Assembly: GCA_025937035.1 (NCBI GenBank)
Contig: JAICSG010000081.1
Span: 1-10,329 of the forward strand
Source of the DNA: Thermoanaerobaculia bacterium
Lineage (GTDB): Bacteria; Acidobacteriota; Thermoanaerobaculia; Multivoradales; UBA5704
Direction of reading: 5' to 3'
DNA length: 10,329 nucleotides
Both the position numbers and the translations under genes were made by a program. The notes below the pieces were generated by a model. That model had not been told where the DNA came from. It saw only the letters and a list, made by a program, of their open reading frames with translations, and searched no databases. This document shows positions 1-5,633 of the stretch, piece by piece (positions within the stretch are counted from its first letter, which is position 1; each line of letters begins with the position of its first letter).

Positions 1-322
1 AGCTCACCGAGAGCGAGGCCACGGCGAGCACCGCCGCGGCGGCCCACCGCTTCCAGCCGGCGCGCTGGCGCGCCTCCAGCCGCCTGGCCGTGCGCATGGC
101 CGCCACCGCCTGGCGCATCGACTCGGCCTCGGCCCGCTCGTCCCCCTCCGGCATCTCCACCTTCGGCAGGCGGTGGAAGACCAGCAGGGGATCGGCCTCC
201 AGGGCCTCCCGCCGGCAGCGGGAGCAGGCGTCGAGATGGGTCGTCGCCGCCGCCCATCCGGCCGGCTCGGCGTCCGCGGCCTCCCGCGCCGCCACCAGGG
301 CCTTCCAGTCGGGGCAGCTCAT
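1..322 (-). CDS. Anti-sigma factor with N-terminal zinc-finger domain (partial, runs off the left edge)
   Basis: The first 107 residues are visible; the 3' part lies beyond base 1. Cys3 is followed by His29-x3-Cys33-x2-Cys36 (HLDACSRC), the zinc-binding signature of ZAS-type anti-sigma factors, which clamp a partner ECF sigma factor in the cytoplasm. A charged linker rich in Arg and Glu (about residues 37-92) leads into a hydrophobic Ala/Val/Leu stretch from about residue 95 that probably begins a membrane-spanning helix and is cut by the edge. The ATG at 322-320 overlaps the TGA of the upstream sigma gene as ATGA, so the two are probably translationally coupled, the usual layout for a sigma/anti-sigma pair. 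The external domain and any signal it senses are out of view. Assignment rests on the HxxxCxxC motif plus the neighbour; the family is well supported, the stimulus unknown. Confidence 0.8.
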   Translation of the reverse strand, partial: MSCPDWKALVAAREAADAEPAGWAAATTHLDACSRCRREALEADPLLVFHRLPKVEMPEGDERAEAESMRQAVAAMRTARRLEARQRAGWKRWAAAAVLAVASLSVS

Positions 323-972
323 TGCGCCTCCTCCAGGCTGGCCCAGGTCCCGGCGTACTCGGGGTAGCGCTCCAGGAGCTCCCTGCGGAGGTACTTGCGG
401 GCGTTGAACAGGTGGTTGCGGATGGTCGACTCCCGGCAGTCGAGGATCTCGGCCACCTCGGGGGAGGAGAGCCCCTCGATCTCGCGCAGCAGGAAGACCA
501 TGCGCTGCTTCTCGGAGAGGCCGGACGACAGGTCGCGGAAGATCGTCGCCACCTCCGACTGCTGGAGGCGGGAGAGGTCGCGGCTGGCCTTGTTGTCCGC
601 CACGTGCAGGAGGTGCTGGCGCACCGGCTCCTGGCTGCGCTCGCGGCTCCGGCGCGACCGCAGGTGGTCGATCGCCAGGTTGCTCGCGATGCGGTAGACC
701 CAGGTGTTGGGGCTCCAGCGGTCGTCGAACTTCCTGCGGCTCTCCCAGACCCTGAAGAAGGTCACCTGCACGACGTCGCGGGCCTCCTCGATGTCGCCCA
801 GGATGCGCTGGCAGAGCTGGAGCAGGGGCTTGGTCTTGCGCCCGATGAGCTCGTTGAGCGCCGCTTCCTCGCCGTCCCGGATCCCCATCAGGAGCTCGCG
901 GTCGGACGCCTCGGCCCAGGGCGCGTGCTGGGGCACGGTGGCTTGGCGGCTGGAGTGGACGAGTCTGAGCAT
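319..972 (-). CDS. RNA polymerase sigma factor, ECF subfamily (sigma-70 family)
   Basis: This 217-aa protein has the two-domain layout of ECF sigma factors. Region 2 lies at about residues 41-108: EEARDVVQVTFFRVWE is the core-binding helix and TWVYRIASNLAIDHLRSRR the -10 recognition and melting part. A linker of about 40 residues leads to region 4 at 150-199, where LSEKQRMVFLLREIEGLSSPEVAEIL and STIRNHLFNARKYLRREL form the helix-turn-helix that reads the -35 element. There is no region 1 or 3 and no extra C-terminal domain. It should direct polymerase to a stress or envelope regulon and be held in check by the downstream zinc-finger anti-sigma factor, with which it shares an ATGA overlap. The ATG at 972 is used because residues 24-40 already align with region 2; there is no visible Shine-Dalgarno upstream, but a TATAAC hexamer lies 8 bases away. 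The ECF group cannot be assigned by eye. Confidence 0.93.
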   Translation of the reverse strand: MLRLVHSSRQATVPQHAPWAEASDRELLMGIRDGEEAALNELIGRKTKPLLQLCQRILGDIEEARDVVQVTFFRVWESRRKFDDRWSPNTWVYRIASNLAIDHLRSRRSRERSQEPVRQHLLHVADNKASRDLSRLQQSEVATIFRDLSSGLSEKQRMVFLLREIEGLSSPEVAEILDCRESTIRNHLFNARKYLRRELLERYPEYAGTWASLEEAQ

Positions 973-980
973 ATCTGTCG

Positions 981-1010
981 GTTATACGGACCAGGGCTCC
1001 CGGGCGTCTA
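981..1010 (-). promoter_or_regulatory. Candidate promoter of the sigma/anti-sigma operon
   Basis: Read on the minus strand, TAGACG (1010-1005), an 18-base spacer and TATAAC (986-981) resemble a sigma-70 promoter. Transcription would start about 2-4 bases before the ATG at 972, implying a leaderless or near-leaderless mRNA, in line with the missing Shine-Dalgarno. The -35 match is only 4 of 6, and an autoregulated ECF promoter could overlap it, so this is tentative. Confidence 0.35.
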
Positions 1011-1045
1011 TGGGCCCCCGGGGCGGCCCTGCGCGAACAAGCCAT

Positions 1046-1051
1046 TATACT
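1046..1051 (+). promoter_or_regulatory. Candidate -10 element of the waaA-lpxK-acyltransferase operon
   Basis: TATACT lies 10 bases before the waaA ATG in an otherwise very GC-rich gap. No -35-like hexamer is seen 16-18 bases upstream. The start codon lacks a spaced Shine-Dalgarno (only GCGAG abuts the ATG), so a very short or absent leader would fit. The site could also be read by an alternative sigma factor. Confidence 0.3.
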
Positions 1052-1061
1052 GCCGCGCGAG

Positions 1062-2318
1062 ATGAGCTCGGTCTTTTGGGCATTTTATCAGCTCGCGGCG
1101 GGAATTGCCCTGCTCGCCGCCGGCCCGTTTCTGCTCGCCCGGCGGGGAGGCCACTACCTCCCCACCCTCTCCGGCCGGCTGGGAAGGGCTCAAGGGAAGG
1201 CTCCGGCGAAAGGGGCGCTCTGGATTCACGCCGTCTCGGTGGGGGAGGTCGGCGTCGCCGCCGCCCTCGCCCGGGCCCTGCCCCCCGAGGTCCCCCTGCT
1301 GGTGACCACCGTCACCCCCACGGGACAGGAGCAGGCGCGCAAGGCCTTCGCCGGCCGCGCCGGGGTGGCCTACCTGCCGTTCGACCTCGGCTTCGCCGTC
1401 CGTCGCTTCTTCCGCCGGCACGAGCCGCGGGCCCTGATCCTGGTCGAGGGGGACTACTGGCCCCTGGTGCTCCGCGAGGCCCGCCACCGGGGTCTTCCCA
1501 TCGCCGTGGTCAACGGCCGGGTGGGCGACCGCAGCTTCCGCCGGATGCGCCGCCTGCGCCCCCTCCTCGGCCCCCTCTTCGCCGGCATCGGCCGCTTCGG
1601 CGTCCAGAGCGGCCTGGACCGCGACCGCCTCGTGGCCTTGCGGGTCGACCCCGGCCGGGTGGCGGTCACCGGCAACCTCAAGTACGAGTCCCCGGAGCCC
1701 GCCCGCAAGCCCGATCTGGAGGCGGCTCTGACCGCGCTGGCCGCCGGCCGGCCCATCCTCCTCGCCGGGTCCACCATGCCCAGGGAAGAGGAGATGGTGC
1801 TCGACGCCTTCCGGGCGGCCGGCGGCGGGGAAAAGGCCCTCCTCGTCCTCGCCCCCCGCCATCCCGAGCGCTGGAACGAGGTGGACGCTCTCCTCCATTC
1901 CCGCGGGGAGGACGCCGTCCGGCGGACCGGCCTGCCGGCTTCGGGGCACCCCTCCGTGGTCCTCCTCGACAGCCTGGGGGAGCTCGCCGGCCTCTACCGC
2001 CTGGCCGCCGCCGCCTTCATCGGCGGCACCCTGGTCCCCACGGGAGGCCACAACCCCCTGGAGGCGGCCCGCTTCGGCGTGCCTCTGGCCGTGGGCCCCT
2101 CGATGCACAACTTCCGGGAGATGGCCGAGGCCTTCGACCGCGCCGGGGCCTGGCGCCGGGTGACGGACGCCGCCGGGCTGGGAGCCGTCTGGCGGGAGTG
2201 GCTGGAGGATTCCGAGGCGAGCCGCGCCACGGGGGAGCGGGCCCTGCGGCTAGTCGAGGAGAACCGGGGAGCGCTGGAGAGGACGATGGCGATGTTGAAG
2301 GAGGCGGGCGTGGCATGA
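1062..2318 (+). CDS. waaA: 3-deoxy-D-manno-octulosonic acid (Kdo) transferase
   Basis: This 418-aa GT-B glycosyltransferase moves Kdo from CMP-Kdo onto tetraacylated lipid A precursor at the inner face of the cytoplasmic membrane. A hydrophobic segment at residues 5-26 is the usual N-terminal membrane anchor. WIHAVSVGE (54-62) carries the family's conserved Glu, here Glu62, taken as the catalytic base. LVTTVTPTGQEQA (80-92), YLPFD (104-108) and VEGDYWP (128-134) complete the N-terminal Rossmann half; in the last the second acidic residue is Asp131, where E. coli has Glu. In the C-terminal half FIGGTLVPTGGHNPLEA (319-335) is the CMP-Kdo binding signature. Length matches E. coli WaaA (about 425). 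It begins 89 bases from the divergent sigma gene and its TGA overlaps the lpxK ATG. Whether it adds one, two or more Kdo residues cannot be told from sequence. Confidence 0.96.
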   Translation: MSSVFWAFYQLAAGIALLAAGPFLLARRGGHYLPTLSGRLGRAQGKAPAKGALWIHAVSVGEVGVAAALARALPPEVPLLVTTVTPTGQEQARKAFAGRAGVAYLPFDLGFAVRRFFRRHEPRALILVEGDYWPLVLREARHRGLPIAVVNGRVGDRSFRRMRRLRPLLGPLFAGIGRFGVQSGLDRDRLVALRVDPGRVAVTGNLKYESPEPARKPDLEAALTALAAGRPILLAGSTMPREEEMVLDAFRAAGGGEKALLVLAPRHPERWNEVDALLHSRGEDAVRRTGLPASGHPSVVLLDSLGELAGLYRLAAAAFIGGTLVPTGGHNPLEAARFGVPLAVGPSMHNFREMAEAFDRAGAWRRVTDAAGLGAVWREWLEDSEASRATGERALRLVEENRGALERTMAMLKEAGVA

Positions 2319-3334
2319 AGGCCCCCGCTCCTCCCTCCTCCCCCTGGCAGCTCCTGTACGGCGGCGCCCACCGGCTGCGCCGGCAGTGGTACCGCACCCG
2401 GGCCCGAAAGCTGCCCCGGCCGGTGGTGAGCGTGGGCAATCTCCACTGGGGGGGCTCGGGCAAGACGCCGCTGGTCGCCGCCATCGCCGCCCACCTGCGG
2501 GACCGCGGGACTGCCGTCTGCATCCTCTCCCGCGGCTACGCCAGCCAAGGGCGGGGAGTGCGGGTGGTGAGCACGGGGGAAGGGCCCATCCTGGGCCCCC
2601 TGGTCGCCGGGGACGAGCCCGTCCTGCTCGCGGGGGAGCTCCCCGGGGTGGCCGTGGTCGTGGGCCCCGACCGCCACCGGGACGGCCTCCAGGCCCTCCG
2701 CCGCCTGGAGCCGGCGCCGGACCTCTTCCTGCTCGACGACGGCTTCTCCCACCTGCGCCTCCACCGCGATCTGGACCTGGTGGCCTTCCCCGCCGGAGAC
2801 CCCTTCGGTGGCGGCCGTCTCCTCCCCTCCGGCCGTCTGCGCGAGCCTCTGGCCGCCATGACCCGCGCCCACGCCGCCATCCTGACCGGGGTCCCGGAGA
2901 TCGACCATCAGGGGGAGACGCTCGCCGAGGCTCTCCGCCCCTACGGCTTCACCGGCCCCGGTTTCGCCAGCCGCACCGTCCCGGGGACCCCGAGGCGGAT
3001 CGGCGGCGGCGATCTCCAACCCGGCGCGAAGGTCTTCCTGGTCACTGCCATCGCCCGGCCGGAGGCGTTCGCGGCCACCGTCCGCGGCCTCGGCTTCGAG
3101 ATCGCGGGGGAGCTCCGCTTCCCGGACCACCACCGCTACCCCCCGGCGAGCCTCGCCCGCATCGCGGAGGCCTGGCGGGCGAGCGGCGCCGAGGCGGTGC
3201 TCGTCACCTCCAAGGACCGGGTGAAGCTCCACGGCCAGATCGACATCCCTCTGGCCGAGCTCCCCATCCGCGCCTGTCCTGAGCCGGCGTTCTGGCAATG
3301 GTTGGACGGGGAGATCGGGAGGCTGAGGGGATGA
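2315..3334 (+). CDS. lpxK: Tetraacyldisaccharide 4'-kinase (lipid A 4'-kinase)
   Basis: This 339-aa peripheral inner-membrane kinase phosphorylates the 4' position of the tetraacyl-disaccharide 1-phosphate to give lipid IVA. The N-terminal 30 residues are amphipathic and basic. The P-loop is GNLHWGGSGKT (41-51), the LpxK form of Walker A. SRGY (72-75), GDEP (99-102) and GPDRHRDG (117-124) are conserved family stretches. LLDDGFSH (139-146) carries the acidic pair that binds magnesium, and FPDHHRY (269-275) the conserved C-terminal His region near the active site. The ATG at 2315 is the A of an ATGA overlap with waaA, and the gene's own TGA overlaps the next ATG in the same way, so translation of the three genes is probably coupled. 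All expected catalytic motifs are present, so I regard it as functional. The same frame stays open far upstream through waaA, but that part has no lpxK similarity. Confidence 0.95.
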   Translation: MKAPAPPSSPWQLLYGGAHRLRRQWYRTRARKLPRPVVSVGNLHWGGSGKTPLVAAIAAHLRDRGTAVCILSRGYASQGRGVRVVSTGEGPILGPLVAGDEPVLLAGELPGVAVVVGPDRHRDGLQALRRLEPAPDLFLLDDGFSHLRLHRDLDLVAFPAGDPFGGGRLLPSGRLREPLAAMTRAHAAILTGVPEIDHQGETLAEALRPYGFTGPGFASRTVPGTPRRIGGGDLQPGAKVFLVTAIARPEAFAATVRGLGFEIAGELRFPDHHRYPPASLARIAEAWRASGAEAVLVTSKDRVKLHGQIDIPLAELPIRACPEPAFWQWLDGEIGRLRG

Positions 3335-4224
3335 AGAACCGGCCCGTCCGCCACCGCATCGAATACGGGCTCTATCTGACCCTCAAGGGGTTCCTGCGGA
3401 CGTTGAGCCATCCGGCCGCCCGCCGGTTCGGCCGCGGGGTCGGCGCCCTCGCCCACGCGGTGGACCGCCGCCACCGGGAGATCGCCCTGCGCAACATGGC
3501 CCTGGCGCTGCCCGAGACCACCGAAGCCGAGCGGCGTCGGCTGGTCCGGGAGTGCTTCCGCCACTTCGGGTCCGCCCTCTGCGACGCCGTCTCCGCCACC
3601 CGCTTCGGGGCCCGGGAGCTCTGCCATCTCTTCACGCTGGAAGGGTGGGAGCACATCGACGAGGCCGAGCGTCTGGGCAAGGGGCTCTTCCTGCTCACCG
3701 CCCACCTCGGTTTCTGGGAGCTCTCCCCCCCGCTCATCGGCCTCACCCGGGGCCCCATGAGCTTCGTGGTCCGTCCGGCGGACAACCCCTGGCTCGACCG
3801 CGAGCTCCTGGCCATGCGCGAGCGCTTCGGCAACACCGTCATCCCCAAGCGGGGGGCCGCCCGCCGGATGATCGAGGTGATCCGCGAGCGCGGCCGGCTG
3901 GGCATCCTGATCGACCAGCGGGTGCAGGAGCGGGAGGGGATCGCCGTCCCCTTCTTCGGCCATCCGGCGCTCACCAGCCCCATCCTGGCCCGCCTCTCCC
4001 TGCGCACCGGGACGCCCGTGGTCCCCCTCGCCGTCTACCCCGAGCCGAAAGGCCGCTACCGCGTGGTGGTCCGCGAGCCGATCTTCCCACCGGCAGGGGA
4101 AAGCGGAGACGAGGCCGTCGCCGCTCTCACCCGCCGCTACCTGGAGGTCGCCGAGGAGGACATCCGCCAGCACCCCGAGATGTGGCTCTGGATGCACCGG
4201 CGCTGGGACGAGAAGCGGCGCTAA
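3331..4224 (+). CDS. Lipid A late acyltransferase, LpxL/HtrB family
   Basis: This 297-aa member of the lysophospholipid acyltransferase (LPLAT) family should add a secondary acyl chain from acyl-ACP to Kdo-lipid A. The catalytic HX4E dyad is visible as TAHLGFWE, His125 and Glu130. Further family blocks are FRHFG (76-80), a FVVRP stretch (145-149), the RFGNTVIPK block (165-173) and DQRVQEREGIAVPFFG (195-210), close to the conserved LpxL sequence around DQ...VPFFG. The C-terminal MWLWMHRRWD is also typical. A basic N-terminus with weak hydrophobicity at 12-26 may dock on the membrane. The start at 3331 gives an ATGA overlap with lpxK and has GGAGG 8 bases upstream; an in-frame ATG at 3298 lacks a ribosome site. 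Only one late acyltransferase is seen, so which chain it adds, and whether it is LpxL or LpxM in function, is open. Confidence 0.92.
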   Translation: MKNRPVRHRIEYGLYLTLKGFLRTLSHPAARRFGRGVGALAHAVDRRHREIALRNMALALPETTEAERRRLVRECFRHFGSALCDAVSATRFGARELCHLFTLEGWEHIDEAERLGKGLFLLTAHLGFWELSPPLIGLTRGPMSFVVRPADNPWLDRELLAMRERFGNTVIPKRGAARRMIEVIRERGRLGILIDQRVQEREGIAVPFFGHPALTSPILARLSLRTGTPVVPLAVYPEPKGRYRVVVREPIFPPAGESGDEAVAALTRRYLEVAEEDIRQHPEMWLWMHRRWDEKRR

Positions 4225-4683
4225 ATATATAAAGAAGGTTGATTTTTATATGCCCGGACCGGCTCTGAGCGATCCCGGCGGCCTTTTTCCGCTCCCGGCC
4301 GCCCGGGAAGCCAGCCGGACGGACATTCAGCGATCCCGGGCGGTGATCCTGGGCTCCCGGAGCGTTCTCCAGGAAACCCGGCGGCTTGGGAGGACATCCG
4401 GAGCGTCATCCAGGGAATCCGGGCCGATTTTTATATATCCGACGAGGCATCCTATATAGCCTGGGTGATCTCGATCGACTTTGGCGGTTTTTTCCCGGCC
4501 GCGAGGCGGCCGGGAGGCTATCGGGCCGGCCATCCTGCCCTCGTGGAGCGCCATCCGGAGGAATTCAGGCGCCCGGAAGCGATTGAGGTCGCCCGGAAAG
4601 TGATCGACCCCTTCGGGGATCGCTCCATGGCCGCCGGGGCACGATTCCGCCTGGAGAGGGGTTGACTGAGCTTAAGATATATC
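4225..4683. repeat. Non-coding intergenic region with degenerate short repeats
   Basis: No convincing gene lies here. A GGAGCGNNNTCC-type unit recurs on the plus strand at 4267-4278 (GAGCGATCCCGG), 4328-4340, 4359-4373 (GGAGCGTTCTCCAGG), 4400-4415 (GGAGCGTCATCCAGGG) and 4545-4561, and on the minus strand at 4626-4610. A further minus-strand copy at 4782-4766 lies in the leader of the next gene and matches 4357-4373 perfectly over 17 bases. The core can form a small GGA...TCC hairpin. GGACAT(T/C)C precedes two copies 71 bases apart (4321 and 4392). GATTTTTATAT occurs twice, at 4241 and 4426, 185 bases apart, and stands out against the GC-rich background. CGCCCGGAA is repeated 20 bases apart near 4570 and 4590. 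This looks like a decayed intergenic repeat cluster; its function is unknown. Confidence 0.65.
4494..4514. other. Perfect 9-bp hairpin with GAG loop, preceded by T6
   Basis: CCCGGCCGC (4494-4502), GAG, GCGGCCGGG (4506-4514) pair completely. A run of six T (4488-4493) precedes the stem on the plus strand, so on either strand the RNA hairpin is not followed by a U run and it is not a standard intrinsic terminator. A related T5 plus CCCGGCCGC block without the full second arm lies at 4284-4307. Confidence 0.6.
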
Positions 4684-4689
4684 TATAAT
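4662..4689 (+). promoter_or_regulatory. Strong sigma-70-like promoter for the secreted protein gene
   Basis: TTGACT (4662-4667), a 16-base spacer and a perfect TATAAT (4684-4689) form a near-consensus housekeeping promoter, the best in the window. The spacer is AT-rich (TTAAGATATATC), unlike the flanking DNA. Transcription should start near 4694-4696, giving a leader of about 120 bases before the ATG at 4816. Confidence 0.8.
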
Positions 4690-4694
4690 GCGCA

Positions 4695-4815
4695 GCCGTA
4701 GAAGATGCGGCTGAGCCAGCAGCGCCATCGAGAAGGGGCCCCGGTCTGCTCGCGAATCGTCGCTCCCTGGAGAACGCTCCGGCGTTCCATGAACCGACTT
4801 CTTGAGGAGCCTGCG
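4695..4815 (+). other. Structured 5' leader of the secreted protein mRNA
   Basis: The transcript would begin with a hairpin, CAGCCG (4693-4698) pairing with CGGCTG (4708-4713), and has a second at 4772-4787 (GAACGC-TCCG-GCGTTC). The second hairpin overlaps the minus-oriented copy of the upstream repeat (4766-4782). GAGGAG at 4804-4809 is a good ribosome site 6 bases before the ATG. An in-frame ATG at 4705 lacks a ribosome site and would bury the signal peptide behind 37 residues. No known riboswitch consensus was recognised. Confidence 0.5.
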
Positions 4816-5532
4816 ATGCGCAAGATTTTGACCACCCTCGTCCTCGCCACTCTCTCGACCTCCGTCTCCTGGGCGGCGGGGCCCGTCGACTTCAACGCCG
4901 ATTTCCTGAACACGGGCTCGGTGACCGCCTACGACATCGCCCTCGTGCTCGCCGGGAACGAGACGATCGATGGGACCTACAACGGCGGCACGTCCGGCTA
5001 TCCCCACTTCCATAACTTCTGCCAGTCCACCGACGGCTCGACCACTACGCTGCACTGGCAGACCCCCTGGGACGATGCCACCAACAGCCCGGTGCCGATC
5101 ACGCCGGGGACGACGGTCCACGTCGGCTACAGCACCCCCGACAACACCAGCGAGGTCATCGACGCCTTTTGGACCGATCAGAGCGGCGGGAGGATTCCGG
5201 GCGGCGGGATCGCGATCACCCGGGGCCACATCGACCAGAGCGGGGTCACGGTCAGCAACTCGCTGAAGAGCCGGATCAGCATCAGCAACCTGCGGTACAA
5301 CGTCTACGCTCAGGCATGGCCGCTGGCAGGCCTGGTGGGCGCCAACGAGGCGCTGATCGGCTCGCTGCTGCCGCTGCCCGGACCCGGCGCCGTCACCCTC
5401 GACCCGGGGCAGAGCGTGCGGCTCGACTTCCCCTCCGCCGTCCCGCCGGGATACTCCGCGGTGGTGGTCTTCAACGAGGGTGGCGCGGAAGGCGCCGCCA
5501 ACGCTCTGGTCTTCACGCAGGCCGCGCCGTAA
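4816..5532 (+). CDS. Secreted protein of unknown function
   Basis: This 238-aa protein opens with a textbook signal peptide: MRK, then a hydrophobic core ILTTLVLATLSTSVS and a likely cleavage at SWA-A or SWAA-G (after residue 20 or 21). No lipobox and no further membrane segment follow, so it should be released to the periplasm or outside. The mature part is rich in Gly, Thr, Ser and Asn with alternating hydrophobic residues, suggesting a beta-sandwich fold; there is one cysteine (Cys69), so no intramolecular disulfide. HFHNF (64-68), HWQTPWD and a stretch reading HVGYSTPDNTSEVIDAFWTD are the most distinctive segments. I do not recognise the family and see no catalytic motif. It appears to be a single-gene unit, with a strong promoter, a good Shine-Dalgarno (GAGGAG, 6 bases from the ATG) and a hairpin just after its TAA. 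The strong signals suggest abundant expression. Confidence 0.8.
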   Translation: MRKILTTLVLATLSTSVSWAAGPVDFNADFLNTGSVTAYDIALVLAGNETIDGTYNGGTSGYPHFHNFCQSTDGSTTTLHWQTPWDDATNSPVPITPGTTVHVGYSTPDNTSEVIDAFWTDQSGGRIPGGGIAITRGHIDQSGVTVSNSLKSRISISNLRYNVYAQAWPLAGLVGANEALIGSLLPLPGPGAVTLDPGQSVRLDFPSAVPPGYSAVVVFNEGGAEGAANALVFTQAAP

Positions 5533-5537
5533 GCCCG

Positions 5538-5575
5538 CGGCTCAGCCCGGGTCCGGGAGGACCCGGGCTGAGCCG
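5538..5575 (+). terminator. Perfect 17-bp hairpin after the secreted protein gene
   Basis: CGGCTCAGCCCGGGTCC (5538-5554), loop GGGA, and its exact complement (5559-5575) begin 6 bases after the TAA stop. Only TT follows within a few bases, so the U tract is poor; it may act as a weak or factor-assisted terminator, or as a 3' stabilising hairpin that blocks exonucleases. Confidence 0.6.
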
Positions 5576-5633
5576 GCCGTTACTCGCTCCGAGACACGGA
5601 TTCCGGGAAAATCCCACCTCAGAATCGGAATGA

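Noticed and set aside
322..1065. Plus-strand open frame opposite the sigma factor
   Set aside because: The minus-strand product has both sigma regions; this frame is a low-complexity antisense shadow.
704..2314. Long plus-strand open frame upstream of and continuous with lpxK
   Set aside because: It is out of frame with waaA, is dominated by Pro/Arg/Gly, and has no family similarity before 2315; it is a shadow of GC-rich codon use.
1994..3298. Minus-strand open frame opposite waaA and lpxK
   Set aside because: No start signal or family similarity, and it overlaps two clear genes completely.
4465..4665. Possible 66-aa GTG-start small protein in the intergenic region
   Set aside because: No ribosome site, no recognisable domain, and it runs through the hairpin and repeat units, so it is unlikely to be coding.
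4225..4683. CRISPR array
   Set aside because: The repeats are degenerate, irregularly spaced and in both orientations; there are no uniform spacers and no cas genes.
4695..4815. Riboswitch in the leader of the secreted protein
   Set aside because: No known riboswitch core was recognised; only two short hairpins are visible.
4705..4815. Upstream in-frame ATG as the true start of the secreted protein
   Set aside because: It has no Shine-Dalgarno and would place 37 charged residues before an otherwise ideal signal peptide; 4816 has GAGGAG 6 bases upstream.
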